Source of the DNA: Streptomyces niphimycinicus
Lineage (GTDB): Bacteria > Actinomycetota > Actinomycetes > Streptomycetales > Streptomycetaceae
Assembly (NCBI RefSeq): GCF_018883605.1
Contig: NZ_JAHLEM010000057.1
Location: 1 to 53,860 of the forward strand
Reading direction: 5' to 3'
Length of the DNA stretch: 53,860 nucleotides
The notes below the pieces were generated by a model that did no database searches, had not been told where the DNA came from, and saw only the letters and a program-made list of their open reading frames with translations. Every line of letters begins with the position of its first letter. Within the stretch, counting starts at the first letter, position 1. Below are positions 9,367 through 18,349 of this stretch, in pieces. The position numbers and the translations under genes are program-made.

Positions 9367-9388
9367 TAATTTGGCGATCGTCGTACTA
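9367..9388 (+). promoter_or_regulatory. Operator-like site upstream of the old yellow enzyme gene
   Basis: On the minus strand this 22-bp site reads TAGTACGACGATCGCC followed by AAATTA. It matches at 19 of 22 positions a site at 10562-10583 before the ArsR gene. It lies about 60 bp upstream of the OYE start and is itself partly palindromic (TAGT...CGATCG...ACTA in the second copy). The likely ligand is the ArsR protein encoded at 10621 (inference). Confidence 0.6.
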
Positions 9389-9449
9389 CGATGGTTACCG
9401 TACTAATGCGAGGTCCGGCCGGGCCCCGCGAGGAGAAACGGAGACGTTG

Positions 9450-10529
9450 ATGAGTGCCCTCTTCGAGCCCTTCACCCTGCGGTCGCTGACCATCCCCAAC
9501 CGCCTCTGGATGTCGCCCATGTGCCAGTACAGCGCGGATGGGGACGCGGGCCCCGGGGTGCCGCACGACTGGCACTTCGTCCACTACGGCGCCCGTGCCA
9601 CCGGTGGCACCGGGCTGATCCTGGTCGAGTCGACGGCCGTCTCCCCCGAGGGCCGCATCACTCCCGGAGACCTCGGCATCTGGAACGACACCCAGGTCGA
9701 GGCGTTCCGTAAGCTCGTCGGATTCCTCAAGGGGCAGGGCACCGTCCCGGGCATCCAGCTCGCCCATGCCGGCCGTAAGGCGTCCACCGACGCTCCCTGG
9801 AGGGGCGGTGCGCCGCTCGACGCCGACCAGGGAGGCTGGCAGACGCTGGCGCCGAGCCCGATTTCGTTCGACGAGGGCCACCCGGCGCCGGACGAGCTGT
9901 CCGTGGAGCGGATCGGCGAGATCACCCGCCAGTTCGCGGACGCCGCCCGGCGCGCGCTCGCGGCCGGTTTCGAGGTGGCCGAGGTCCATGGCGCCCATGG
10001 CTACCTCATCGGCGAGTTCCTCTCCCCGCACAGCAACCACCGCACCGACGGCTACGGCGGCTCCTTCGAGAACCGCGTCCGCTTCGCCCTGGAGGTCGTC
10101 GACGCGGTCCGCGCGGTCTGGCCGGAGGACCTGCCGCTGTTCTTCCGTATCTCGGCCACCGACTGGCTGGAGGAGAACGGCTGGACCCCGGAGGACACCG
10201 TCCGGCTCGCCGCCCTGCTGAAGGACCATGGAGTGGACCTTCTCGACGTCTCCAGCGGTGGCAACGCCGCCGGTGTGCGCATTCCGACGGGGCCGGGCTA
10301 CCAGGTGCGGTTCGCCGAGCGGGTGCGCCGGGAGACCGGGCTGCCGGTGGCCGCGGTCGGGCTGATCACCGAGGCTGAGCAGGCCGAGAAGATCGTCACC
10401 AATGGTGAGGCGGACGCCGTCCTGCTCGGCCGCGAGCTGCTCCGGGACCCCTACTTCGCCCGCCGCGCGGCGGGCGAACTGGGCGGCCAGGTGCGCAACC
10501 CGGACCAGTACCACCGCGCGGTCCGGTAG
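9450..10529 (+). CDS. NADH:flavin oxidoreductase, old yellow enzyme (YqjM-like)
   Basis: A 359-residue FMN-dependent ene-reductase. The ATG at 9450 follows AGGAGA and gives the canonical MSALFEPFTLRSLTIPNR start; the frame is open further upstream but that part is not protein-like. YqjM-class signatures are MSPMCQYSA (redox-tuning cysteine), QLAHAGRKAS (substrate-binding His), EVHGAHGYLIGEFLSP and DLLDVSSGG, with a late VGLITEAEQAE and LGRELLRDPYF phosphate-binding region. These enzymes reduce activated C=C bonds of enals, enones and quinones and often belong to electrophile responses. The shared operator with the ArsR gene downstream suggests induction by such compounds. Confidence 0.92.
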   Translation: MSALFEPFTLRSLTIPNRLWMSPMCQYSADGDAGPGVPHDWHFVHYGARATGGTGLILVESTAVSPEGRITPGDLGIWNDTQVEAFRKLVGFLKGQGTVPGIQLAHAGRKASTDAPWRGGAPLDADQGGWQTLAPSPISFDEGHPAPDELSVERIGEITRQFADAARRALAAGFEVAEVHGAHGYLIGEFLSPHSNHRTDGYGGSFENRVRFALEVVDAVRAVWPEDLPLFFRISATDWLEENGWTPEDTVRLAALLKDHGVDLLDVSSGGNAAGVRIPTGPGYQVRFAERVRRETGLPVAAVGLITEAEQAEKIVTNGEADAVLLGRELLRDPYFARRAAGELGGQVRNPDQYHRAVR

Positions 10530-10561
10530 CCCGGACCGCCGCCGTTCCCTCCGGCCCGAAA

Positions 10562-10583
10562 TAGTACGCCGATCGTCAAACTA
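10562..10583 (+). promoter_or_regulatory. Operator-like site upstream of the ArsR regulator
   Basis: This imperfect palindrome begins TAGTACGCCGATCGTC and ends AAACTA; 16 of its 22 positions match its own reverse complement. It lies 38 bp before the ArsR start, consistent with autorepression, and matches the inverted copy at 9367-9388. Confidence 0.62.
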
Positions 10584-10620
10584 TACTGGAGGTCACGGAC
10601 CGAGGCGATGAGGAGCAGCC

Positions 10621-11004
10621 GTGCAGACGCAGACCACGCCGACCGGGCCCCAGCCACAGGCGACGGGGCGCTCGCTGGAGCACCCACGGCGTGAGGCGAT
10701 CCGCCTCGAGGATGTGCTGCACGCGCTCTCCGACCCGATGCGGATGCGGGTGGTGCGGACGCTCGCCGAGGAGTCCGCCGAGCTGACCTGCTCGGTCATC
10801 GACCTGCCGGTCAGCAAGTCCACCACCACCCACCACTTCCGGGTGCTGCGCGAATCCGGGGTGATCCACCAGATCTACCGGGGCACCGCCAAGATGAACG
10901 CGCTGCGCCGGGAGGACCTAGAGGCGCTGTTCCCCGGTCTGCTCGACAGCGTCCTCGCCGCCGCGGCTCTCCAGGAGGGGCGCCTCGGCGGCGACCGGGG
11001 CTGA
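10621..11004 (+). CDS. ArsR-family winged-helix regulator
   Basis: A 127-residue regulator starting at GTG 10621 after AGGAG. The winged helix spans about 28-105: ALSDPMRMRVVRTLAEE, then the recognition helix in VSKSTTTHHFRVLRESGVI and a wing with IYRGTAKMNALR. No metal-binding ELCVCDL-type cysteine box is present; a single cysteine sits in LTCSVIDLP, so metal sensing is unlikely and a thiol or ligand switch is more plausible. The adjacent OYE gene and the shared 22-bp operator suggest that it represses itself and the reductase. Its 3' end overlaps the convergent permease gene by 87 bp. Confidence 0.85.
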   Translation: MQTQTTPTGPQPQATGRSLEHPRREAIRLEDVLHALSDPMRMRVVRTLAEESAELTCSVIDLPVSKSTTTHHFRVLRESGVIHQIYRGTAKMNALRREDLEALFPGLLDSVLAAAALQEGRLGGDRG

Positions 11005-12324
11005 AGTCCGCCCGCCCGGCAGGTGGTTGAAGAGCAGATTGAGCGCGATCGCGGTGACGCATCCGGCGCTGATCCCGCTGTCCATCACCGTCTGGAACCA
11101 GTTCGGGAACTCCTTGTAGATCCCCGGTACGCCGACCGGCAGCAGCCCCACGGCGACCGACACCGCGACCACGGTGAGGTTGTGGTTGTCCCGGAAATCC
11201 ACCCCGGCCAGTGTGCGCAGCCCGCTCGCCGCGACCGTACCGAACATCACCAGACCCGCCCCGCCCAGCACCGGGGCCGGGATCGCCGCCACCACCGCGC
11301 CCAGCTTCGGGGCCAGCCCGAGCAGCACCAGCATGCCGCCCGCGACCGCCACCACCCAGCGGCTGCGCACCCGGGTCATCCCCACCAGGCCGACGTTCTG
11401 CGCGAAGGCGGTGTACGGGAAGGTGTTGAAAACCCCGCCGAGCACGGTCGCGGTGCCGTCCGCGCGCAGTCCGTCCGCCAGCCGCCGCCGGTCGACCGGG
11501 CGCCCGGTCATCTCGCCCACCGCGATGAAGTCGCCGGTGGTCTCGGTCATCGTCACCACCGCGACGACCAGCATCGACACCACGGCCGGGGTCTCGAACG
11601 TGGGGGAGCCGAAATGGAACGGGGTGGAGACGCCGACCCAGTCGGCATCGCCCACCCCGGAGAAGTCGGTGAAGCCCAGCGGTATCGCGGCCGCCGTTCC
11701 GGCCACGATGCCCACCAGCACCGCGACCCGGCTCAGGAAGCCGGGCGCGAAGCGCTGGACGGTCAGGACCACGACCAGCACCCCCGCGGCCAGGCCCAGG
11801 TTCTTCGGCGCGCCGAAGTCCGCCGCGCCCTGGCCGCCCGCCGCCCAGTTGCCCGCGACCGGCAGCAGCGACAGGCCGATGATCAGTATCACCGTGCCGG
11901 TCACCAGCGGCGGGAAGAACCGCAGCAGCCGCCCGAAGACCGGCGCCAGCAGGATCATCGCCACCCCGGCCACGATCACCGAACCGTAGATCGCGCGCAG
12001 CCCGCCGCCCTCGGTGCCGATCAGCACCATCGGGGTGACCGCCGCGAAGGTGCAGCCCTGCATGATCGGCAGCCGGACGCCGAACCGCCACAGCCCCACG
12101 CACTGGAGGACCGTGGCGATACCGCACAGCAGCAGATCGGCGTTGATGAGATACGCCAGATCGGCGGGGGACAGCTTCATCGCGCCGCCGACGATCAGCG
12201 GCACGGCCACCGCGCCCGCGTACATGGCCAGCACATGCTGAAGTCCGAAGGCGGCGAGCCGGCCGGGCGGCGGCACCTCGTCCACGGGATGGCGTATGGA
12301 CACGGGAGGGCGTACGGACGTCAT
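10918..12324 (-). CDS. NCS2 nucleobase:cation symporter (uracil/xanthine permease type)
   Basis: A 468-residue integral membrane protein with about 12-14 hydrophobic segments. The ATG at 12324 follows AGGAG with good spacing. The NCS2 signatures are present: an early HVLAMYAGAVAVPLIVGG helix, the QGCTFAAVTPM segment, the ETTGDFIAVGEMTGRP motif in the carrier core and NTFPYTAFAQNVGLV. These are features of the xanthine/urate/uracil branch. It imports a purine or pyrimidine base with a cation. The C-terminal 29 codons overlap, tail to tail, the coding end of the ArsR gene. Confidence 0.9.
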   Translation of the reverse strand: MTSVRPPVSIRHPVDEVPPPGRLAAFGLQHVLAMYAGAVAVPLIVGGAMKLSPADLAYLINADLLLCGIATVLQCVGLWRFGVRLPIMQGCTFAAVTPMVLIGTEGGGLRAIYGSVIVAGVAMILLAPVFGRLLRFFPPLVTGTVILIIGLSLLPVAGNWAAGGQGAADFGAPKNLGLAAGVLVVVLTVQRFAPGFLSRVAVLVGIVAGTAAAIPLGFTDFSGVGDADWVGVSTPFHFGSPTFETPAVVSMLVVAVVTMTETTGDFIAVGEMTGRPVDRRRLADGLRADGTATVLGGVFNTFPYTAFAQNVGLVGMTRVRSRWVVAVAGGMLVLLGLAPKLGAVVAAIPAPVLGGAGLVMFGTVAASGLRTLAGVDFRDNHNLTVVAVSVAVGLLPVGVPGIYKEFPNWFQTVMDSGISAGCVTAIALNLLFNHLPGGRTSAPVAAEAPLLESRGGEDAVEQTGEQRL

Positions 12325-12366
12325 GGCGGCTCCTCGCACGGCGACGGGATGGACGGCGGGATGGGC

Positions 12367-12392
12367 GACGGGTCAGGGTGACGGGTCAGGGT
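12367..12392. repeat. 13-bp direct tandem repeat
   Basis: GACGGGTCAGGGT occurs twice head to tail in the leader of the permease gene. Apart from this, the gap 12325-12514 shows no recognisable feature. Confidence 0.65.
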
Positions 12393-12514
12393 GACGCAAC
12401 CGTAGAAGGCTTCAACAATCTGTTGATTTCAGGGGCGTTGCCGTCATGTGTCAACCCCTCTGACAGCGCGGACCCGGGGACCGCCGGTGGAGCCCGACCG
12501 GCGCCCCGCCCGGT

Positions 12515-13858
12515 TCACTCCTGCTCGCGCGCCGCGCCCAGCAGCCCCGTCCAGTCCGGAATCTTCACCTTCGTACGCCCCAGCGCCGCCCCGAGCGCCT
12601 CCTCGGCCGCCTCGATCCGCAGCCAGCCGGTCCACTCCACAGGCTCCACCCCCGCCTCGCGCAGCGCCCGCAGCGGATCCGCCACCACCGGGCGGGCGGC
12701 GAGCGCCTCCGCGTCGGCCAGCAGCGAGGCCACGGTCTCCTTCGCACACGGCCGGTTGGTGCCGATCACCCCGGTGGGCCCGCGCTTGATCCACCCCGCC
12801 ACGTACTCCCCGGGCGAGGGCCGGCCGCCGCGCAGCACCCGCCCCGCCGCGTTGGGCACCGTGCCGCGCTCCTCGTCGAACGGCAGCCCCGGCAGCGGCA
12901 CCCCCCGATAGCCCACCGACCGCAGCACCAGCGGTGCCTCGATGTCCTCGAAGACCCCGGTGCCCGCGACCCCGCCGTGCCCGTCCGGCGCGGTCCGCTC
13001 GAAGCGCACCGCGCGCACCGCGCCCTCGCCAAGCAGCGCCACCGGCCGCAGGAAGAACCGCAGATGGATCCGGCGCGGGCGGCCCACGGGCGCGCGCCGC
13101 GCCCAGTCGCGCAGCACCTCGACATTGCGCCGGTTGACCCCCGGCAGCCCCGACGGGTCCTCGTACCCCGGGTCCAGCGCCAGCTCCTCGGGGTGCACCA
13201 GCACCTCGGCGCCGGTCAGTGAGCCGAGCTCACGCAGCTCCTTGGTGGTGAACTTCGCCTGCGACGGCCCGCGCCTGCCGACCATATGGATGTCCGAGAC
13301 CCGGCTCTGGGACAGTGCGCCGAGGGCGGCGTGCGGCACATCGGTGGGCCGCAACTCCTCCGCCCCGCGGGCCAGGATGCGCGCCACGTCCACCGCGACA
13401 TTGCCCACCCCGACGACGACGGCGGAGCCCGCCCCGAGCGCGAAGGCGTCGCCGGTCGCGTCGGGATGGGCGCTGTACCAGGAGACGAAGTCGGTCGCGG
13501 AGAAGCTGCCCGGCAGCTCCTCGCCCGGAACGCCGAGCCGCCGGTCGGTCGCCGCCCCCACGCAGTAGACCACCGCGTGGTAGAGCTCCAGCAGCCGCTC
13601 GGGCACCAGCGGGGGCGGGCCCACATGCACATGGCCGAGAAAGCTGACCCGGGGGTGCTCCAGGACCGCGCGCAGGGTGTGCTGCAACGACTTGATCTTC
13701 TCGTGGTCGGGCGCGACACCGTAGCGCACCAGCCCGTACGGACAGGGCAGCCGGTCCAGCACATGCACCGACACCTCCGGGGCAGCCTGCTGCTGGACGA
13801 GCGCTTGGGCGGCGTACACCCCGCTCGGCCCGGATCCGACGACCGCGACGCGAAGCAC
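12515..13858 (-). CDS. FAD-dependent ferredoxin/adrenodoxin-NADP+ reductase (FprA-type)
   Basis: A 447-residue flavoprotein that passes electrons from NADPH to ferredoxin. The GTG at 13858 gives the N-terminus MLRVAVVGSGPSGVYAAQAL, the FAD Rossmann motif. LDRLPCPYGLVRYGVAPDH is the hallmark of the adrenodoxin reductase branch. AVVVGVGNVAVDVARIL is the NADP-binding GxGxxA motif, and GYRGVPLPGLPFDEERG plus AGWIKRGPTGVIGTN complete the FAD site. Longer starts exist, but GGAAGGGG lies just before this GTG. Such reductases can supply 3Fe-4S ferredoxin/P450 pairs; whether it serves the P450 at 21.8 kb is not shown. Confidence 0.88.
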   Translation of the reverse strand: MLRVAVVGSGPSGVYAAQALVQQQAAPEVSVHVLDRLPCPYGLVRYGVAPDHEKIKSLQHTLRAVLEHPRVSFLGHVHVGPPPLVPERLLELYHAVVYCVGAATDRRLGVPGEELPGSFSATDFVSWYSAHPDATGDAFALGAGSAVVVGVGNVAVDVARILARGAEELRPTDVPHAALGALSQSRVSDIHMVGRRGPSQAKFTTKELRELGSLTGAEVLVHPEELALDPGYEDPSGLPGVNRRNVEVLRDWARRAPVGRPRRIHLRFFLRPVALLGEGAVRAVRFERTAPDGHGGVAGTGVFEDIEAPLVLRSVGYRGVPLPGLPFDEERGTVPNAAGRVLRGGRPSPGEYVAGWIKRGPTGVIGTNRPCAKETVASLLADAEALAARPVVADPLRALREAGVEPVEWTGWLRIEAAEEALGAALGRTKVKIPDWTGLLGAAREQE

Positions 13859-14068
13859 GAAGGAGCCCCTTCCGCAGGATGTCTCCAGCATCCCACCCGG
13901 CGGGGCGCCGTGTCCGGTACTACGCGCCGGGGGACCGGCCCGGATGACGCCTCCCGGCCACCGGTCCACGGGCCCGCGACCGCGCCGCGAGCCCGGCTCG
14001 ACGAGACCGGCGCAACGGCCCGTACGCCCCCGTACGCCCCTCTGCGAGATCCGCCTACGAATATCCGC

Positions 14069-14746
14069 CTACGACATTTGCAGCATCCGCCGGATCTCGC
14101 TGCTCTGCTGCGCGATCACATCGCCCGCCATCTCCTCCACCCGGACGTTGTTCCCCTGGGCCAGCACATCCGTGGCCATGGAGACCGCGCCCCGGTGATG
14201 GGCGATCATCAGCTTGAGGAAGAGCGCGTCGAAGTCGGCGCCCCGGGCGTCGCGCAGCCGCTTGAGCTCGGCCGCGGTGGCCATCCCCGGCATTCTCGCG
14301 TCATGGCCCTCATGGGCGCTGTCGTCGCCCTTCGGCGCGCCGCCGTTGGTCTTCTGCCAGCCGCGCATCGCCTCGATCTCCGGCTTCTGCCCGGCCGCGA
14401 TGCGCTCCGCGAGCCGCTTGACCTTCGCCGATTTGGCCCGGTCGGTGGCCAGGTCGGTCATCACCAGGGCCTGCGCATGGTGCTCGATCATCATGCGGAC
14501 GTAGGAGCGGTCGGCCGTGTTGGGGGAGTCGTCGTCTCCCGCCTTCGCCGCCTCCTCGGCCGACAGCTTCTTCGCCGCCTCGCCGGGCTTGCCCGGCGCG
14601 ATCACCGCGGGCTTCCCGTCCTTGCCCGCTCCGGCGTCGGCCTTGCCGCCGCTCTCCGTGTCACAGCCGGTCAGGACGAGTGCCAGGGCCGCTGCCACGG
14701 CGGTCGCGAGGGATGCGGTGTGGAGCGTCGTACGGCGGTTCAACAC
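14069..14746 (-). CDS. DUF305 family lipoprotein
   Basis: A 225-residue lipoprotein beginning at GTG 14746 after AGGAGG. The signal peptide ends in a lipobox LTGC (about residues 25-28), followed by a Gly/Lys/Ala-rich linker. The DUF305 domain has two ferritin-like repeats: MMIEHHAQALVMTDLA and LMIAHHRGAVSMATDV, each with the paired histidines typical of the family. DUF305 proteins are membrane-anchored helical proteins often found with copper or other metal homeostasis; the exact role is unknown. Next to it, in divergent orientation, is the LVIVD protein. Confidence 0.87.
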   Translation of the reverse strand: MLNRRTTLHTASLATAVAAALALVLTGCDTESGGKADAGAGKDGKPAVIAPGKPGEAAKKLSAEEAAKAGDDDSPNTADRSYVRMMIEHHAQALVMTDLATDRAKSAKVKRLAERIAAGQKPEIEAMRGWQKTNGGAPKGDDSAHEGHDARMPGMATAAELKRLRDARGADFDALFLKLMIAHHRGAVSMATDVLAQGNNVRVEEMAGDVIAQQSSEIRRMLQMS

Positions 14747-14938
14747 CGTGGCCTCCTGGGGCGTTTGGGATCCGCAGACCGTCTTAGCACGTCAGCGGCG
14801 CGTCCGGGCCGGACGCGTTGGGAAATTCTCTTTACGAACTTGTTGCTACCTGTTGTGGTGTACATGGATAGAGCGATACTTCCTCCGGTCCGTCAACCGC
14901 TCAACTCCGAACGGGGACGGCGACAAAGGGAGGACGCA

Positions 14939-16420
14939 GTGAAGCCGTGGGAAAGACCTCCGCAGCGGCGCAGATATCTCGGCGCGGCCGCGGCCGCCTT
15001 CGGTCTGGTGGCCACCTTGCTGGCCGCGGGCCCGGCGGCCGCGACGCCCGACCCCGGTGACGCCCCGCACAAGGAGCGGGTGACAAAGGGTCAGCAGTCG
15101 GAAGCCAGGGCCGCCATCGAGAACGGCGACATCCCCGGGGTGGACCAGGTGGTCCACAGCGACAATGTCAGCCACCTCATCAACATCCCCAAGCAGGGCC
15201 TCAAGGGCATCAACACCGACCTGGCCTTCCAGGGCAAGTACGCCTTCGCGGGCAACTACGACGGCTTCGTCATCTACGACATCAGCCGGCCGAAGAGCCC
15301 GAAGATCGTGAGCCAGGTGCTCTGCCCGGGCTCGCAGAACGATGTGTCGGTCTCAGGAGACCTGCTCTTCCTCTCCACCGACTCCTCGCGCAGCGACAAC
15401 TCCTGCACCAGCACCACCCAGCCCGCGACCGAGAAGTCCTCCTGGGAGGGCATGAAGGTCTTCGACATCAGCGACAAGCGGAACCCGCAGTACGTCGCCG
15501 CCGTCGAGACCTCCTGCGGTTCGCACACCCACACCCTGGTGCCCGAGCGCAAGGACGTGTACATCTACGTCTCCTCGTACGCGCCCAGCGCCACCTTCCC
15601 GGACTGCCAGCCCCCGCATGACGGCATCTCCGTCATCAAGGTGCCCCGTAAGACGCCCGAGAAGGCCGCGGTGATCGACTTTCCCGTGCTCTTCCCGGAC
15701 GGCGGAAACCCCGGCGGGCCCACCAACCCGGGCGTCTCGCAGACCACCGGCTGCCATGACCTCACCACGTTCCCCAAGCTGAAGCTGGCGGCGGGCGCGT
15801 GCATGGGCGACGGTGTCCTGCTCGATATCGCCGACCCCGCGAAGCCGAGGGTCATCGACCGGGTCGAGGACAACGTCAACTTCGCCTTCTGGCACTCGGC
15901 GACCTTCAACGAGCGCGGCACCAAGGTCGTGTTCACCGATGAGCTGGGCGGCGGCGTCGCCGCGACCTGCAACACCGAGGTGGGCCAGGACCGCGGCGCC
16001 GACGGCATCTACGACATCGTCGGCAAGGGCGACAAGCGCAAGCTCGTCTTCCGCAGCTACTACAAGATCCCGCGCCACCAGGCCGACACCGAGAACTGCG
16101 TCGCCCACAACGGCTCGCTGATCCCGGCCAAGGGCCGCGACATCATGGTCCAGGCGTGGTATCAGGGCGGCGTCTCCGTCTGGGACTTCACCGACTCCGA
16201 CAAGCCCAAGGAGATCGGATACTTCGAGCGCGGGCCGCTCTCCAGCGACTCGCTCATCACCGGCGGCTCCTGGTCCGCGTACTACTACAACGGCTACATC
16301 TACTCCAACGACATCGAGAAGGGCTTCGACGTCCTGAAGATCCACGACCGGCGCACCGACAGCGCCGCGTCGGTCCGGCTGGGCGAGCTGAACACGCAGA
16401 CGCAGCCCGACTACCGCTGA
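14939..16420 (+). CDS. Secreted LVIVD-repeat beta-propeller protein
   Basis: A 493-residue exported protein starting at GTG 14939 after AGGGAGGA. A much longer open frame continues upstream but has no signal or homology. Residues 1-36 form a twin-arginine-like or Sec signal (RRR, then a hydrophobic alanine-rich stretch and AxA). The mature part contains LVIVD-type units such as GFVIYDISRPKSPKIVS, MKVFDISDKRNPQYVAAV, LLDIADPAKPRVIDRV and VSVWDFTDSDKPKEIGY. Paired cysteines suggest disulfides. Proteins of this family are extracellular and of unknown activity. The gene ends 12 bp from the convergent TetR gene. Confidence 0.85.
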   Translation: MKPWERPPQRRRYLGAAAAAFGLVATLLAAGPAAATPDPGDAPHKERVTKGQQSEARAAIENGDIPGVDQVVHSDNVSHLINIPKQGLKGINTDLAFQGKYAFAGNYDGFVIYDISRPKSPKIVSQVLCPGSQNDVSVSGDLLFLSTDSSRSDNSCTSTTQPATEKSSWEGMKVFDISDKRNPQYVAAVETSCGSHTHTLVPERKDVYIYVSSYAPSATFPDCQPPHDGISVIKVPRKTPEKAAVIDFPVLFPDGGNPGGPTNPGVSQTTGCHDLTTFPKLKLAAGACMGDGVLLDIADPAKPRVIDRVEDNVNFAFWHSATFNERGTKVVFTDELGGGVAATCNTEVGQDRGADGIYDIVGKGDKRKLVFRSYYKIPRHQADTENCVAHNGSLIPAKGRDIMVQAWYQGGVSVWDFTDSDKPKEIGYFERGPLSSDSLITGGSWSAYYYNGYIYSNDIEKGFDVLKIHDRRTDSAASVRLGELNTQTQPDYR

Positions 16421-16432
16421 GCGCACGTCCGT

Positions 16433-17074
16433 TCACTCCAGCGTGCTCATCCGGCTCCCGTCGGGCGGCTCCTCGCCCGGCGGGAGCCCGAGCTCCCAGT
16501 CCAGTCCGTAGCGGTGGAACAGCTCCGCCCGCAGCCGCTCGGGCGGCATCGGCGCCCCCGGCAGCAGCACCGCGACCACGGCGCCCATCAGCAGAGCGCG
16601 CAGCAGCCGGTAGTCGGTCTCGGGGTCCTCGGAGCCGTACCGGGTGACGGTGTCCCGCAGCAGAGTGGCCAGCCGCTGCTGCTCGGGGCACTGGATGAAG
16701 CCCTCGGCCGTGAGGATCCCCGCCATATGCGTGCGCATCAGCCGCGGCCGGTCCCGGGCCAGCCCCAGGATCGCGTCGATCGCCCGCGCCATCAGCTCCC
16801 GCCCGGTCTCCGCGCCCTCCGGACGCGGCTCCCGCTCGAGCCCCCGGGCCAGCTCCATATGCATCAGCCGGTGGACGGCCGTTTGCAGCAACTGCCGCTT
16901 GCCCGGGAAGTAGTACGAGACCAGGCCGCGGGCCGCTCCGGCCCGGTCGGCGATATCGCCGAGGGTGGTCGCCTCGTAGCCGTGCTCGTCGACCAGCTCG
17001 ACCGTCGCCTCCAGCAGACGGACCTGGGATCGGCGGCGCAACTCCTCATTGACCGACGGGCTTCGGGGGACCAT
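16433..17074 (-). CDS. TetR-family transcriptional regulator
   Basis: A 213-residue regulator. The N-terminal helix-turn-helix (about 17-62) reads LLEATVELVDEHGYEATTLGDIADRAGAARGLVSYYFPGKR in outline, with the TetR turn and YYFPGK end. The C-terminal helical domain is variable and includes a long AMGAVVAVLLPG-like hydrophobic helix. The ATG at 17074 is 15 bp from a perfect palindrome (TTGGCTG-N5-CAGCCAA), probably its own operator. No target gene is obvious; upstream lies a HAD phosphatase gene in the same orientation. Confidence 0.87.
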   Translation of the reverse strand: MVPRSPSVNEELRRRSQVRLLEATVELVDEHGYEATTLGDIADRAGAARGLVSYYFPGKRQLLQTAVHRLMHMELARGLEREPRPEGAETGRELMARAIDAILGLARDRPRLMRTHMAGILTAEGFIQCPEQQRLATLLRDTVTRYGSEDPETDYRLLRALLMGAVVAVLLPGAPMPPERLRAELFHRYGLDWELGLPPGEEPPDGSRMSTLE

Positions 17075-17089
17075 GCTGTAACTCCTGCG

Positions 17090-17108
17090 TTGGCTGGCTG
17101 TCAGCCAA
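17090..17108. promoter_or_regulatory. Probable TetR operator
   Basis: TTGGCTG and CAGCCAA arms separated by 5 nt, directly upstream of the TetR start and beside a TATACT/AGTATA element. Position and symmetry fit autoregulation. Confidence 0.6.
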
Positions 17109-17248
17109 TATACTCAGGCGACGTTCGGTTGTCCGCCGATCCGGCCAGGGCCGCCGCATGTCTCCGCCGGTTCGGGCGACACGGGGGGATCGCCCGAACC
17201 GGTGGGTTCGCCCCACGGGATCCCTTTTCGGGCTCCGTTCCGCGGGAC

Positions 17249-17962
17249 CTAGGGGGCCGCGGCGGCGTCCGGCAGCAGTCCGAGAACCGCGCGCAGGGCG
17301 TCCGGACGCCGGTCCACCGGGAGATGGTCCACCAGGTGGATCCGGCACCCCAGGGCCGCCGCTCCCGCGTCCGCCCGGCGGTCGTCGCCCACCATCAGCG
17401 CATCGCCCGGGGCCACGCCCAGCGCGTCGCAGGCGGCCCGGAACAGCCTTGGGTCCGGCTTCTGGACCCCGTGCTCGTACGACAGCGCATAGGCGTCCAC
17501 CAGCGGGTCCAGCCCGTGGGCGCGGAAGACCGGGCGCAGATCCCAGCCGATGTTGCTGACCACCGCGATCCGCACCCCGCGCCGGCGCAGCTCGGCCAGC
17601 ACCCCGGCGGCGTCCGGGTAGGGCCGCCAGGCCGCGGGCTCCATATGGCGGTCATAGAGGGCGTCGTACAGCTCGGGGCGGGGCAGCGGAACCTCGCGGG
17701 CCATACCGGTGAAGGCGGCCCGGTGCAGCTCGGTGCTGCGGTCCCGTACGGCCCACACCTCCGCCAGGTGCGGCGGCACCGCGCGCGGCGGGGCACCGCC
17801 GGGCAGCGCTCCGGCCTCCTCCAGGCCCCGTGCGTACCGTACGGCCTCCTCGTCCGGGACCGCGGTCCCGCTCCGCTCCAGCACCGTACGGAGCCAGGAC
17901 TCGGTGGACTCGATTCGGAACAGCGTCCCGGAGAAGTCGAACAACGCGCCCTTGACGGTCAC
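17249..17962 (-). CDS. HAD-family hydrolase with DxS motif I
   Basis: A 237-residue protein from GTG 17962, preceded by GAGGGAG. Motif I reads FDFSGTLFRIES: the nucleophilic aspartate (D9) is present, but the second aspartate of DxD is serine, so the usual acid/base residue is missing. The cap domain is helical. Motif II is in IAVVSNIGWD, motif III in HGVQKPDPRLF and motif IV in ALMVGDDRRADAG. This resembles a subgroup of actinobacterial haloacid-dehalogenase-like proteins; the reaction is not predictable. It is the last ordinary gene before the biosynthetic cluster. Confidence 0.82.
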   Translation of the reverse strand: MTVKGALFDFSGTLFRIESTESWLRTVLERSGTAVPDEEAVRYARGLEEAGALPGGAPPRAVPPHLAEVWAVRDRSTELHRAAFTGMAREVPLPRPELYDALYDRHMEPAAWRPYPDAAGVLAELRRRGVRIAVVSNIGWDLRPVFRAHGLDPLVDAYALSYEHGVQKPDPRLFRAACDALGVAPGDALMVGDDRRADAGAAALGCRIHLVDHLPVDRRPDALRAVLGLLPDAAAAP

Positions 17963-18110
17963 AGTTCACGCTCCCTCGTCTCTGATGTGGCCAACAGTCA
18001 GGACTTCCGGCATCGTATGCCGCGGGGCCGGTCCCGGGTTCGGTCCATGGCACACCCCTTTCGGCCGTTTTGCAGGCAGATAAATCCCGGCCAAATCATG
18101 GCGCAGAATT

Positions 18111-18170
18111 TAGGGGAATCATGGGGTGGCGGCCGTTTATGGTCGCGCCGGCGCGGTGATCCTATAGGGG
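18111..18170 (+). promoter_or_regulatory. TAGGGG motifs upstream of the first LAL regulator
   Basis: TAGGGG at 18111-18116 and 18165-18170, 54 bp apart. Similar closely spaced pairs occur before other cluster transcription units. Confidence 0.4.
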
Positions 18171-18349
18171 TCAATCCCCGTATCTCCGCGACGAGTCGGG
18201 GGCAGGCATTATCTGCTGAGGGGCGAGAAGGTTGCCGGGAATGGTGCGCGACATGACTTTGAGGCAACCGGGGGATGGCCGCAGGTGGGACGCTTGCCGC
18301 TCCGGAGCCCGCTGGGACGGGCGTGGAGCGGCGGCCTGCCGGGGCGGCT

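Noticed and set aside
13286..14938. Long N-terminal extension of the LVIVD protein (open frame of 1044 codons)
   Set aside because: The added 551 codons are antisense to the ferredoxin reductase and DUF305 genes; a signal peptide with ribosome binding site begins at 14939.
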